Part shown: positions 45,401 through 53,362 of the stretch, in pieces | Layout of the letters: each line of letters starts with the position of its first letter | How positions within the stretch are numbered: the stretch's first letter is position 1 | Source of the DNA: an uncultured Opitutales bacterium | GTDB lineage: Bacteria; Verrucomicrobiota; Verrucomicrobiia; Opitutales; Intestinicryptomonadaceae | Direction: 5' to 3' | Length of the DNA stretch: 64,000 bases | NCBI GenBank assembly: GCA_944389175.1 | Contig: CALXLK010000007.1 | Coordinates: 1 to 64,000 of the forward strand | Translations under genes and position numbers: made by a program | Notes under the pieces: model-generated | The model's database searches: none | Told to the model about the DNA's origin: nothing | Seen by the model: only the letters and a program-made list of their open reading frames with translations

Positions 45401-45425
45401 TGCCAGTAATCATAGTAGATTTCAT
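39486..45425 (-). CDS. Giant pseudopilin-like protein resembling Verru_Chthon cassette protein A
   Basis: The 1979-residue protein starts with a basic segment and a type IV pilin-like hydrophobic helix (KKQRKAFALVLALALMGFMV and on, about 9-38), followed by a PilX-like region. The huge remainder is rich in Asn, Tyr, Trp, Gly and Asp and looks extracellular. The ending contains helical GspK/PilX-like sequence with YRALSDEEIEELASSIVAHI (about 1715-1735). It resembles the Verru_Chthon cassette protein A family, found in Verrucomicrobiota, though other cassette members are not visible here. The likely role is a minor pseudopilin or surface component; no experimental role is known to me. Confidence 0.65.
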   Translation of the reverse strand: MKSTMITGKKQRKAFALVLALALMGFMVLLTVSLATMVSMQMRLSRQNVNAFKARQAAKFSAYKAMAQVQTALGPDQRITASAGMFTSSVFSGITALDTDSDFDWWSSPMGIRRTDAEDTSGTTDANRHWVGVWHSKRGYQPDKQTRAQSRSGYVDAVLDKAMTWLVSGNEVACEDKVLSGSTRSEVEYRPDSRLTDTNSVKLVTQNSYRRSDGVNDAFDDVMAPLVTLEADANDSEGIERDTGIQTRIAWWVADEGQKASLNAIAPYEFKREADTVKFRVQSLPFYSGVQGLTVGENGGKMYDITLDDDGADTSGMMIARGAYFLDMLDVAASQNVSPDTPPSKYLFHAATCDTKGLLVNVRDGGLKKDLSLGLIQTNGLDDEHARTTEAEIRTIPEYFPRPYGVSGFFTKTTAYPIKFVTGDSDWRMRREKKPYLTDKQFIGNRDFSGHIFGPQMFEREDIAVEGSADQQHPKQSFGRDGTVNDWNEIFCDTMLWKDPGGALWDQLRSYYNLRAPNESNNSEISARVQTDDRFGAKPVVKRFQVHYVPALVDYGQERYGLRLHIIPTLVLWNPYDTKIGEDAYYAIRVSARDFQEYHNPIGSFRFAIGYQTGSYFQCLRDLYTEKVQFRPRANGENNIDGNVNFMKKNGFHAYHMGMWSNTGSYGGSWDGGAYYHQYDPLSGDAGNIGRGNKAYANKMSSTIPFYSLSTRSRPWLPLGYGEVANSRMALNSSLDKTRFPGFSASYEYTSTFWPTTVKDDQPQNWRSIVSEDNMVPSASDSTMSSWSFRKNTPSYSRGYNIGELGRYARIAKIPLFLNNLYVNLCHGSYASRLQSSHDIFFYAQRGIAATLVDSRSLDNLMTFDYHQTPDLIFLARDTSGINPGASKVFAMRKPINYLGNPTNNGTTNPDGTRNGPSGILEDDSKSVSPYETLNAMMLPIGEGGNLGGCFYIDVPHPELEHNAKYNNNRPIVTTGVIGQNQLDSQLPNPYILFDLNEIRRYPHTDPNGRTSSSLSISNILIDMEDTAVFPNCENNGSRITPYYMRVFDTPMAYCLSRSHTSYDTNESNAVDTYPEIMLSIWIYKKEGMTFSNISDYPTGDWHRRLNYGFPDYVPLLAFFKGRRNFLGSKYPSFPNPAMTYRWHGSNWEEDRYNNWHFAGFIRPSNGGGSSPRNMIALTPLACYSNDQQYLMYERLDQWLANNQNVREDMLEAIKESSLEKWNALSQDARDAFNGRFFLNWLPINPRRHSANFWPYNPAANTSGITRGLAGDFLPGSRALAPNLLLNSGQVSNDDYTSVLANVISDQQCRFIPYGYMFGLPYADDDNESQPGAKPIHNRRLFVNGTLLATYYNIDYNAQEVSDTKQDMRNRAWGMTVKSAIATSIVYYNKSYDGGNRAPGGGLSQMGYKIPGPSDSTAYVGLTQTSGTDTNPLHHILREEEVVHNIANLSAANLNFGTGKWDATSNWNGGDAPFASQKDANRPWPYSYGLFSPEALMAGMAIGNSLCPLRVCPEYTYQVLWLDGSSTANNYPNRFCKGYGQTYGTREEYEEKNVVYDLSWHLNDALWDEYFFSTLPYRNNDLGSNFSMGRGYATPLNPRIQYISTDREDRVLTVNQMKYSEEESDKQFDQNASKLWINGPFNVNSVSVDAWKAVLSTYYGQTIEGYERGTSDNTNSAPFHRWQAPLRANNKVTNSTNISQEEALFTGYRALSDEEIEELASSIVAHIKDRGPFYSMSDFVNRLAANYSAEEKYAYKKAREENLLSLDNQQRRITESDLRSFMRTGGETYRVGHAQKGVLQAAIDATSINSNFNNRYVIGKDVSDLNSSWQGDNIYRYFEDSKDVWENWRAAVGPIATGAPAYLMQQDILARLGSFLTVRSDTFKIRAYGEIRNPVSGVVEAKAWCEMVVQRTPEYMDNSEFGNAPEDVYGREKELGYQYGLEEYNTVMNDTNGGLTKINQALGRRFKIVSFRWLNENEI

Positions 45426-45756
45426 AGGGGTAAATCTTTCTTATATAAAAACCAGGGATAATTTGTAGCCAGAAGATAATCCTTCGCGCCTAAAAGAAAA
45501 GCAAAAAAAATGCAAAAATTCTTCCGAAAGATTTTAGCGTTTCTTCCGAAAACCCCATATTTTGGTTTCCCCTTCCAATGAGGCGCTTTGCCACCCCGCC
45601 GCGCCCGCAGGCATGCAGACCGTGGAATACCACGGACAGCTCTTTCCGGAAACTTGTTCCGCATTTTTACGAAAACACCCGTCGAAATTTGCTATTTTAA
45701 ACTCAGAGCCGTCGTGAGATGCTTTTCTAAAGGCAAAAAAACACCCGCGGAACTTG
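45426..45756. other. Intergenic region between the pseudopilin-like gene and the anti-sigma-type gene
   Basis: About 330 bases with no credible gene. The promoter of the pseudopilin-like gene should lie here on the - strand. Confidence 0.4.
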
Positions 45757-46200
45757 CTACTTTACACCGATTGTATTTATAACCTCGTGTTCGGCAATCA
45801 GGTTTGCTATCGAGTCTATCTGGGAGGAAAGATTCGATACCTGGACAAAATCCTCCTCCGATACGGCGGGCTTATCCACCTGGGGGACAGGCATGAAAGC
45901 AACTACGAGGCAAGCCGCTGCCGCTGCAAACGACGAAAACGCAGCTATTATGCTTTTAAAAAGGGCGGGCTTTTCCCCGTCGACTGCGAACCTTAGAGCC
46001 TTGGCGCAAAAGTCGGAACTGGCGCGCACGGAATAGCGCCTCAGATTGCCGTTTATTATGGAGTCGACAGATTCGCTATAGTCGACAGATTCGCCGGCCG
46101 CCTCGCTTCCCTTAATGCGGGCAAGAGCGCGCGCGGAGAAATCGGCCGAAGCCTCGACCGTGCGTCTCTTTAATAAATTGTCTATCATCTGGTCTTGCAT
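45757..46200 (-). CDS. Probable membrane-bound anti-sigma factor
   Basis: A 147-residue protein with a helical N-terminal half that carries two similar segments (TVEASADFSARALARI and SVRASSDFCAKALRF), one membrane helix (about 82-103) and a short periplasmic tail. It follows the ECF sigma gene by 7 bases. Size, topology and position fit an anti-sigma factor, but no ZAS zinc motif (HxxxCxxC) is visible, so the assignment rests on context. Confidence 0.6.
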   Translation of the reverse strand: MQDQMIDNLLKRRTVEASADFSARALARIKGSEAAGESVDYSESVDSIINGNLRRYSVRASSDFCAKALRFAVDGEKPALFKSIIAAFSSFAAAAACLVVAFMPVPQVDKPAVSEEDFVQVSNLSSQIDSIANLIAEHEVINTIGVK

Positions 46201-46207
46201 GTCTGTA

Positions 46208-46804
46208 CTATCGCGTTTGAAATTCTTTTAGAGCGGCCCTGAGATATTCGCGGGCGCGGTTGATAAGAGTCTTAACAGACGGCACGCTCTCCTGCATCAC
46301 CTCGGATATTTCAGCGTATGAAAGCTCCTCGCGAACCAGCAGGGAAATCGCCGTGCGCTGCCTTTCCGGAAGCGCCGCCAGCGCCCGCGAAAAAGCCTCC
46401 TCTATGTCTTTGCATTCCGCCACAGCGTCCTTGGGCGCCGGAACGTAAACGTCCTCGATGTCCGATGTTTCCATCGGGCGGGTCTTGCTCTTGCGAAATT
46501 GGTTTATGATTTCGTTTCGGGCAATTTTGAAAAGATACGTCGAAAATTTAGCCTGCGCCCTGTACGACCCGCGCGCGTTGTAAACGCGCGAGAACACCGT
46601 CATGGCTATGTCTTCCGAAAGTTGGAAATCGCCGGTCGAGGTATATATGAAATTTATTAGCGGATTTTTCCACTTTTCAATCAGCAAGGCCAGCGCCCTT
46701 TCTGAGCCGTCTGCAATCTCCCGCATAAGTCGGGCGTCCTCGTCTGGCGCGGCGTTGCCTTGTGCGCTCATCGTGTCTTGGGGTGCAATCTGCTTTTCAA
46801 GCAT
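46208..46804 (-). CDS. ECF-type RNA polymerase sigma factor
   Basis: The 198-residue protein has sigma region 2 (LLIEKWKNPLINFIYTSTGD and on, with AQAKFSTYLFKIARNEIINQ) and region 4 (LPERQRTAISLLVREELSYA, then PSVKTLINRAREYL), separated by a short linker; regions 1 and 3 are absent, as in ECF sigmas. It is co-transcribed with the probable anti-sigma gene. The regulon is unknown; the neighbouring pseudopilin-like operon is a candidate only by position. Confidence 0.9.
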   Translation of the reverse strand: MLEKQIAPQDTMSAQGNAAPDEDARLMREIADGSERALALLIEKWKNPLINFIYTSTGDFQLSEDIAMTVFSRVYNARGSYRAQAKFSTYLFKIARNEIINQFRKSKTRPMETSDIEDVYVPAPKDAVAECKDIEEAFSRALAALPERQRTAISLLVREELSYAEISEVMQESVPSVKTLINRAREYLRAALKEFQTR

Positions 46805-46968
46805 ATCTTTTCACCTGTGAAATTAACGTGTTTCTCTGTTTAAAGTTTCAATTTTTAAAAAAATATAAAAAAAAGCTGGAAAGCCAGCAAAAAGATGCTA
46901 CATTTCGATATTTAATTTTCTAAAAATTTATAAATAATACAAAAGATAACTGAACAGAAAGTATATAT

Positions 46969-47145
46969 ATGAGCGGACTCGTACAATGGTCGTCGTGCGC
47001 CAAACGCAAGCCTTCTAAGAAAGCTGGCTCAAAGCCAAATCCCCAGAGACAGAGAATGCTTGCCGCACGCAAACGCAAGCTTCGTTTGAGCGCCTATAAA
47101 GCCTTCAGAAGAATCGCTGAGGCGCGCCAGAAGGTTGAAGAATAA
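46969..47145 (+). CDS. Small very basic protein upstream of rpmB
   Basis: An unlisted short frame encoding 58 residues, about one third Lys/Arg (SCAKRKPSKKAGSKPNP, then RMLAARKRKLRLSAYKAFRR). It begins 164 bases from the divergent sigma gene and ends 95 bases before rpmB on the same strand. Charge and place suggest a ribosome- or RNA-associated protein, but it does not match a ribosomal protein I know. The codon pattern is even and the composition protein-like, so I think it is real. Confidence 0.55.
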   Translation: MSGLVQWSSCAKRKPSKKAGSKPNPQRQRMLAARKRKLRLSAYKAFRRIAEARQKVEE

Positions 47146-47240
47146 CCCACAGTTTTTTTGAGGTAAAAAAAACTTGAAAACTTGCCCGGTATCCGTATGG
47201 TATCCGGCTTTGAATTTATAAATCACGAAGGTATTTTATT

Positions 47241-47471
47241 ATGGCAAGAGTATGTTCAGTAACGGGAAAGCGCCCCGTAAGCGGTCGCAGGATTATACAC
47301 AAAGGTCAGAGCAAGAAAAGCGGCGGCATCGGCTTGCAGCTCGTCAAGCAGACAAAGCGCACGTTTAAGCCCAATGTCCAGCGCATAAGGGTCCGCACGG
47401 CCAGCGGCGCAGTCAAGCGCCAGTGGGTAAGCGTTAAAGCTATTAAAGCGGGTCTGGTGGAAAAAGCTTAA
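47241..47471 (+). CDS. rpmB: 50S ribosomal protein L28
   Basis: The 76-residue protein is a full-length bL28: MARVCSVTGKRPVSGRRIIH at the start, then QTKRTFKPNVQ and VRTASGAVKRQWVSVKAIKAG-type segments. The first Cys is not part of a CxxC zinc pair. GAAGG lies 8 bases before the ATG. A terminator follows 17 bases after the stop. Confidence 0.95.
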   Translation: MARVCSVTGKRPVSGRRIIHKGQSKKSGGIGLQLVKQTKRTFKPNVQRIRVRTASGAVKRQWVSVKAIKAGLVEKA

Positions 47472-47488
47472 GCATTGGCCCGAATAAG

Positions 47489-47514
47489 CGCCCCTGAATG
47501 TGGGGCGTTTTTTT
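47489..47514 (+). terminator. Rho-independent terminator after rpmB
   Basis: The stem CGCCCC (47489-47494) and GGGGCG (47502-47507) is followed directly by seven T residues. Confidence 0.9.
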
Positions 47515-48222
47515 GTCTCGGCGGACTTTCGTCTTGCTTGCATTTTTTTACTTTCACAACAAAATCGGGAAAAAAGCGGCGACTGTCGCGCCTGATGCGG
47601 ATATCAGATATGTTGCTCTTTTCAAGCAGTCGGAGCCGTTCTTCTTTTTGCCTTTTCTCGTGCTTTGCTTTTTTATTCGGCCGTTTGCATACTGCAGCGC
47701 CCGCTATTTTTGCAGCATATTTTCAAAGGTAGGAGACCATATTTTTAATTATTAGCATTCCCTTATGCTACATTTTAAATGTGTGCGCAAGAATTGTTGC
47801 CATAAGAGGCTAAGAAGTGCATAGTGGGTCTAAATTGTGTTCGTTGCCCTTTCCTAGGGACAAAAAACGCAATGTCGTTTTTTTTAGAGCGTATTTGCAC
47901 CATATTTGCCGATCGTTGGAGCCTTAGCGGTTTTTAATTTTATCGGCTGTCGTTTCCACTCTATTTTTCTGGCCTTTGTTCTGTGAAGATAATAGAAAAA
48001 TTAAAGAGATTTTTTTACCTTTTGCCCGTTTTTAAGCCTCGTGCAGTGTTTCCGCGGGAATATGCTTAGATGTTTGGCGTCTCCGCGGTTTATTTACATG
48101 CAGTTTTGAATCCAACTCCGCAAATTGTCCGGTTTTTTTTGATCCCGCTTTTTTATCGAAAAGCTTTTTTTACGATAATTTTCTCGCAAAAGAATCAAAT
48201 CTGGTTCTAATAGCCGACGACA
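47515..48222. other. Intergenic T-rich region upstream of the RRM gene
   Basis: About 700 bases without a believable gene or RNA. Two T-rich frames on the + strand are read-through shadows downstream of rpmB. The RRM promoter should be near the right end. Confidence 0.4.
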
Positions 48223-48738
48223 ATGGAAATATTTGTAGGAAACCTCCCTTTCTCTTTAACGCAGGATCAGCTCGCCGATTGTTTCGGCAAAATAGGCCCC
48301 ATACAGAAGATTAGAATGATGTACGATTCCCAGCGTCGGTTTCGGGGAATGGCCTACATAGATTTTGAAGATCCCTCCAACGCGCGCGCCGCGGTGGAAC
48401 AATTAAACGGGGCGGACCTTGGCGGCAGACCCATGCGCGTGGATTTTTCGCGCCCGATTAGGCCGCGTTTTACGGGCTTTGGCGCGGGTTTTGGCAATCA
48501 GAAAAAAAAGTTTTCCAAAGAGCCTGGCGATTCCAGGCCGCAGGGGCTAAATTGCCGCTTCCACAGAGGCGGCTCGGATATGGAGGAAAATGATAGGCCC
48601 GGCCGCCCGTTTTGCCAGCGCGTTAAGAATTCGGCCTTTAAATCAAAATCTGAAAATGGGGATTCTTTTGCGCGCAAAGCCCAAAAACACCCCTACGTAA
48701 GGGATAGATTTCGCGGCGATTTTGATTTCCAGGATTAA
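48223..48738 (+). CDS. RRM-domain RNA-binding protein
   Basis: The 171-residue protein has a complete RRM at about 1-78 with RNP2 IFVGNL (3-8) and RNP1-like RFRGMAYIDF (38-47; a typical RNP1 has Gly-Phe/Tyr at these places). A basic, Gly/Arg/Phe-rich disordered tail follows (about 80-171). Such small RRM proteins occur in Verrucomicrobiota and cyanobacteria, where they bind mRNA and are often cold-induced. It stands alone. Confidence 0.9.
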   Translation: MEIFVGNLPFSLTQDQLADCFGKIGPIQKIRMMYDSQRRFRGMAYIDFEDPSNARAAVEQLNGADLGGRPMRVDFSRPIRPRFTGFGAGFGNQKKKFSKEPGDSRPQGLNCRFHRGGSDMEENDRPGRPFCQRVKNSAFKSKSENGDSFARKAQKHPYVRDRFRGDFDFQD

Positions 48739-48976
48739 ACCTCTACAGCATTCCTTTCGCGCTTTAGTCCGCGCGTGAATTTTTATCACGTCATATATTG
48801 CGCCTCTTATGCCGCTTTGTTATTGTCCCCGCTCCAGTTTTTTCTTTAGCGCGGGGGAAGCAGGCCGAGCTGAATGCGCGCGGAAATTTCTATTTTGCGC
48901 TATTTTTTACCACTACCAAAAAAAAGAAAAAGCGCAAAGCGTTACGCATTTGCGCCGCCTGAAAACGGATTTCTCG

Positions 48977-49003
48977 CGCCTTGGGAAAGGCGTTTTTTAT
49001 TTT
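48977..49003 (+). terminator. Rho-independent terminator, + strand
   Basis: CGCCTT (48977-48982) and AAGGCG (48987-48992) form a stem with a 4-base loop followed by TTTTTT. It lies 240 bases after the RRM gene and overlaps the end of the convergent coiled-coil gene. Confidence 0.75.
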
Positions 49004-50490
49004 ACGAATTGCACTGCGCTTGCGGGCGAATAATTTTGCCCTATTTCCAGATATGGGCCTATTTGCGCGTTTTCCGTGAGGAATAAGTCGGACGATGAGG
49101 TCATTACGCCGAGGGCTTGCCCGGTGCGCGTGAGCGCGACGTCGTTTGCCGAGGGCGAAAACTTCTTGAATACGGATTCAATTAGGCCGACATCGAGCTT
49201 TGCGTACTCCCTGCGCGTAAAATTCGCCATGAACGGCGTCTGGCCGTAGTATTTCGTCGAGGGGTTTATTACGATGCAATCGGTATACTTGTAGCGGTCT
49301 TTTGCGCTGACTGTTCTCACTGCTTTCGACTGGGGCACAAAGCCATCGGGCAGCTCTATCGAGAGAATTTTGTTCGATCCGGAGACTCTGTTTATGCGGT
49401 TTACGTTCCAAATCTTTCCGTACGCCGAGACGGTGGCCTCGAGCTTTTCGGGCGGGCGTTCGTTTCTGCTGAAATCAAGCGGGGTAGAGTCTATGTCGAA
49501 GAACAGCTCCACTTTCGAGCCGCGCAGGAACGGGAGGGCGTATAGCTTTTGCCGGGTGTTGTTTTTGCCCAGCAGCCCGCCCTCCGAGTATTTGAAATTG
49601 ATTTCCACGAAAAGTCCGCTGATGTTTGCAAAGGCCTCCGAGGCCGTCAGCGGCCGAAGCTGGTCGATTGATTTTGAGAGGGTCTGCTGGTTTGTGGCGA
49701 GCTTTGAAACGTTTGTGGAGAGGCTCTCGGCGTGCTCTATTATTTTTTCTTTTTCGGCCTTTTCAATGTTTATCATGGCCTGGGCTTTCTTGAGGTTTTC
49801 GGCGTATATCTGAGTTTTTGTCGAGGCGACTTCAAGTTTTGTGGCCAGCGCCAATTTTTCGGCCTCTATTGCCCTGTTTTCAAGTTTCAGCTGTTCGCTT
49901 TCCCGCTGCAGGCGCGAAAGATTTTCCTTGTTTTGGCGCAGCTCCTCCTGCGCCTGGCGCAGTTTGTTTCTCGCGGTGGCGTCGCTTTCCCTAATGTGCC
50001 CGAGTTCCTGTTCAAGGCGTATGCGCTCGTCGGCCGATTTTTCCAGCTTCGACACCGCCGCGACGATTTCCTTCTGGAGGCTTTCGTTGCGCTTGTCGGC
50101 CGAATCGACTTTAGCTTCCAGCTGTTTGCTCTTTTGCAGGATTTCCATGCGCTCCTTTTCAAGATCGGCTTTTGCCTGGCGGATTTGCGCAAGTTGGCGC
50201 TCCCGCTCCTGGATGGTTTTTTGGTGCGTTTGGGCCTGGGCGCGCTGCTCTTGGGCCGTCTGCGAGAGTTTCTCGACGTCGCGCGACAAGTCGACGTGCC
50301 GCCGCTGCTCGGCTTCCAGGGCAGTTTTAAGCGTTTCGAGCATTTGGGTTTGCACGAACGTCTCCGACTTCAGCGCAATTTCCGATTCTTTTTTTTGGGC
50401 GTTTGTCTGTTTGGGCTTGTCGAAATTGGCTATGCTTAGCAGGCTAAGCAGCAGGAAGTCGCATATGACTATTAAGAGTGATTTGCTCAT
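48997..50490 (-). CDS. Membrane-anchored coiled-coil protein of unknown function
   Basis: The 497-residue protein has one N-terminal membrane helix (MSKSLLIVICDFLLLSLLSI), then a very long coiled coil (about 35-270) rich in Gln, Glu, Lys and Arg, and a folded beta-type C-terminal domain (about 280-497, for example VEINFKYSEGGLLGKNN and IELPDGFVPQSKAV). The layout resembles a periplasmic sensor or cell-envelope scaffold. I do not recognise the family. It is monocistronic, divergent from rnhC. Confidence 0.7.
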   Translation of the reverse strand: MSKSLLIVICDFLLLSLLSIANFDKPKQTNAQKKESEIALKSETFVQTQMLETLKTALEAEQRRHVDLSRDVEKLSQTAQEQRAQAQTHQKTIQERERQLAQIRQAKADLEKERMEILQKSKQLEAKVDSADKRNESLQKEIVAAVSKLEKSADERIRLEQELGHIRESDATARNKLRQAQEELRQNKENLSRLQRESEQLKLENRAIEAEKLALATKLEVASTKTQIYAENLKKAQAMINIEKAEKEKIIEHAESLSTNVSKLATNQQTLSKSIDQLRPLTASEAFANISGLFVEINFKYSEGGLLGKNNTRQKLYALPFLRGSKVELFFDIDSTPLDFSRNERPPEKLEATVSAYGKIWNVNRINRVSGSNKILSIELPDGFVPQSKAVRTVSAKDRYKYTDCIVINPSTKYYGQTPFMANFTRREYAKLDVGLIESVFKKFSPSANDVALTRTGQALGVMTSSSDLFLTENAQIGPYLEIGQNYSPASAVQFVK

Positions 50491-50661
50491 TTTTGTTTTT
50501 TATTTGCCTGGCGGCCTTTGCTTTTAAACAGGGGGTAGAGTTTTTCAGACTAACAAGGCAAATTCAAGATTTTTATTATTTGTTTAAAAAAGTGTTGAGT
50601 ATGCGCGCGGCCTGCTTAATAGTGAAAAAAACGCCAAATTAAAAAGGTAGTCTAAGCATTC

Positions 50662-51600
50662 ATGAAATCGAAAAACAGCGGCGCCCCCGCCGCGAAGACT
50701 CTTTACACAAAGCTGCTTACCAGCGACCAGGCCCAAAAGCTCGACAGCTGGCTCGACAGGAATTTATGGATTCCCTACGACGTTCAATACGCGAAATTCG
50801 CCTACAAGGACAAGTTTACGAATGTCGTGTGCTACAATTCAGGCAAGCTCGTGGTGCAGGGGAAGGGCACTGAAGACTTTGTGCAGTTTGTCCTCGAGCC
50901 GAAAATCACCGGGGTGGCCGAAATGGGCTACGAGGCCGTCTCCCACCCGGAATGGTTCGAGCCGCATGCTGGCATAGACGAAAGCGGAAAGGGCGACCTT
51001 TTCGGCCCGTTGGTTTCGGCCTGCGTAATTGCCGACGGCGATGCCGTGAAACTCTGGCTGGACAAGGGACTGAAAGAGTCGAAGCGCATTTCAAGCGACT
51101 CTGCGGCAATGGCTGCGGCAAAGATGATAAAAAATACCAAGGGAGTGGCAATCGGCGTTTCCTATGCCTCGATGGAAAAATACAACGCCTTGTACGTAAA
51201 GTTTGGTCGCAACCTCAACAGGCTTTTGGCCTGGTTTCACGCCAACGCAATTCGTTCGGCGCTTCAAAAGCGCAGCGTGCCCTGGGGCATGCTCGACCAG
51301 TTTACGAAACAGCCGCTGGTTCAGAACCAGATAAAGGACATCGACGGTTTCGAGCTTAGAATGAGAACCAAGGCCGAGGAGGACCCTGTCGTGGCGGCGG
51401 CCTCTATTATAGCCAGGGCCACATATATTTTCGCGCTTCAAAAGCTCAACGCCGAGGCGGGGTTCGACCTGAAAAAAGGCGCCAGCGCCGCAGTCCGCCA
51501 GCAGGCAAAAGACATCGTGGCAAAGTTTGGCGCATCGGGGCTTAAGCGTTTTGCAAAACTGCACTTCAAAACAGCCGCAGAGGCGGTATCCGGAGATTAG
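50662..51600 (+). CDS. rnhC: Ribonuclease HIII
   Basis: A 312-residue protein with an N-terminal TBP-like substrate-binding domain (about 1-95) and the RNase H fold with GIDESGKGDLFGPLV (Asp106, Glu107). The later segments KGLKESKRI, NRLLAWFHANAI and VAAASIIARA fit RNase HIII. It cleaves the RNA strand of RNA-DNA hybrids. It stands 8 bases upstream of rnhB; carrying both HII and HIII side by side is uncommon. Confidence 0.9.
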   Translation: MKSKNSGAPAAKTLYTKLLTSDQAQKLDSWLDRNLWIPYDVQYAKFAYKDKFTNVVCYNSGKLVVQGKGTEDFVQFVLEPKITGVAEMGYEAVSHPEWFEPHAGIDESGKGDLFGPLVSACVIADGDAVKLWLDKGLKESKRISSDSAAMAAAKMIKNTKGVAIGVSYASMEKYNALYVKFGRNLNRLLAWFHANAIRSALQKRSVPWGMLDQFTKQPLVQNQIKDIDGFELRMRTKAEEDPVVAAASIIARATYIFALQKLNAEAGFDLKKGASAAVRQQAKDIVAKFGASGLKRFAKLHFKTAAEAVSGD

Positions 51601-51608
51601 AAGGGCAA

Positions 51609-52376
51609 ATGAAGGCCGGCAGAGATTCTCTAAAGCGCCTTGAAGGCTTTCGCGGCTTTGACGGCCAATTCCTCAACGGCCGCTCGTGGATTGTGGGAAT
51701 CGACGAAGCGGGCAGGGGATGCCTCGCCGGGCCGGTGTGCGCGGGGGCTGTGGCAATTTCGGCGCGGCTTTATTCCGACGAAAAAAATTTGTCGCTGCTT
51801 AGGGGGGTCAACGATTCGAAGAAGCTTTCGCAGCCCGCGCGCGAGGATATATTTGAGCACCTGCAGCAGCTCAAACTCATGGGGCTTATCGATTTTGAGG
51901 CCGCATACGCCAGCGTGGAGGAGATCGAAAAATTCAACATACTCTCCGCAACGCAGGTCGCCATGGAGCGGGCGTGCTCGGCTTTGAATTTGCGCAACAA
52001 CATGCAGTTGCGCAGAAAGGGCGATGTGGCCACTCTCTTTGGGGAGTCGGCGCTCGACTGTTCCCTCGCCGAGATCCTAATAGACGGAATTGCCATGAAG
52101 AAATTCCCCTACGTGCACCGCGCGGTAGTCAAGGGCGACGCGTCAAGCCTTGCCATTGCCGCGGCCTCGATTGTGGCGAAAGTCTCCCGTGATAAATATA
52201 TGGCCGCGCTGCCGTCAAAATACGCCCACTACATGTTCTCCGTAAATAAGGGCTATGCCACGGCCGCACACTTGCAGGCTCTAATGCTTTACGGCGCAAG
52301 CGATATTCACCGCCCGAGCTTTCTCAAGAAACTTAGGGCGGCTCCAATAGAGCAAAAACAGCGCGAACTTTTTTAG
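51609..52376 (+). CDS. rnhB: Ribonuclease HII
   Basis: The 255-residue protein has GIDEAGRGCLAGPVCAGAVAI (Asp32, Glu33), VNDSKKLS, LIDG and VKGDASSLAIAAASIVAKV with the expected acidic residues, all of RNase HII. AGAAGGG lies just before the ATG. RNase HII removes single ribonucleotides from DNA. It forms an operon with rnhC. An internal insertion (about residues 112-128) slightly lengthens it compared with the common 200-220 residues. Confidence 0.93.
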   Translation: MKAGRDSLKRLEGFRGFDGQFLNGRSWIVGIDEAGRGCLAGPVCAGAVAISARLYSDEKNLSLLRGVNDSKKLSQPAREDIFEHLQQLKLMGLIDFEAAYASVEEIEKFNILSATQVAMERACSALNLRNNMQLRRKGDVATLFGESALDCSLAEILIDGIAMKKFPYVHRAVVKGDASSLAIAAASIVAKVSRDKYMAALPSKYAHYMFSVNKGYATAAHLQALMLYGASDIHRPSFLKKLRAAPIEQKQRELF

Positions 52377-53362
52377 CCTTGCCTTCAAAAATGTGTTTCG
52401 GCTCGGCTTTAAATAGCGGAGCGTCTTGGCCGTTTAAAACATAATCTCAAACACAGAGGAGCATCGCTCAATAGGCGCGGCAAATTTTTTTCTTTTTTTT
52501 TCTTACTTCTACCCCCCCCCACACACACCACACCATCACCATACACGCTTGCCTGATAGATTCTTGCGTTTTCTTTTCCGGGCGCCTCTCTCCATTTATT
52601 TCTATTTTCCAATTTTTTATCTTTTATTTTTTATTTTTCTGGAGCCTTTTCCCGCAACACACGGCATAGAGCCGCAAAAAAAACGCGACCGCGCCACTAC
52701 AAAATAACCCACCACCTAAAAAAGGGAAAAGTATTCGAGCATTGCATGCAAAAAACGGCGCATTGCATTTCTTTATTTTTTTGCGTGTTTTCCAAGAAAA
52801 CAAGATGGGGAGCCTTGCAGTCTCAGTTGCGCGTATTACATACGCTAATGGAACTATTGGTGTATTCGAAGGGTGCACGAATAAAAATGCGCGATGATTG
52901 CAGGCGGGATATGCAACAAGAGATTGTGGTTTTGCTCTGCAGGGTCTGGTTTTTACGGGCGGAGGCCCGATTGAAGATGATGTTTTTTTTACGACAAATC
53001 AAACACTGTCGGTGTTTATTTAATGCGCATGTGCGATGTCTTTGTCGGCAGATTTTCACAATACAAAAGGGCTGTCATATATGGCACGTCACGAGGGGTC
53101 GCAATTAATTGCGTTTTGATGTGCTCCCACCTCACCCACTATCTCGCCAGTTGAATTGATGGCGTTTTATGTGCAAGGAAAACATTGTAAGGCCAAATTT
53201 TTGGAAGCGGCGATACATGCATCGGGTGTGCGCGCGGGCAAAAAAGAGAGCGGGGCGTTTCAAAATTTGATCGAGTTCAAAACTCGGCCGGATTTGCCGC
53301 GCTAAAAAACAAGCCTTGCCACGCCAAAGGATAACACGCCGTTGTCCGTTTTGTTTTAGGCG
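52377..53362. other. Long intergenic region between rnhB and the AlgH gene
   Basis: About 985 bases with no gene I can support. A C-rich then CA-rich low-complexity tract lies at about 52509-52545. An open frame at 52746-53108 is Cys- and Arg-rich with no protein-like pattern and is not accepted. Confidence 0.45.

Noticed and set aside
46872-46896. GCTGG-aaag-CCAGC hairpin with a T run on the - strand upstream of the sigma gene
   Set aside because: The stem is only 5 bp and its place in front of the gene does not fit a terminator; too weak to list.
52746-53108. A 120-codon open frame between rnhB and the AlgH gene
   Set aside because: Composition is Cys/Arg/His-rich with no recognisable domain, and no ribosome binding site precedes it.
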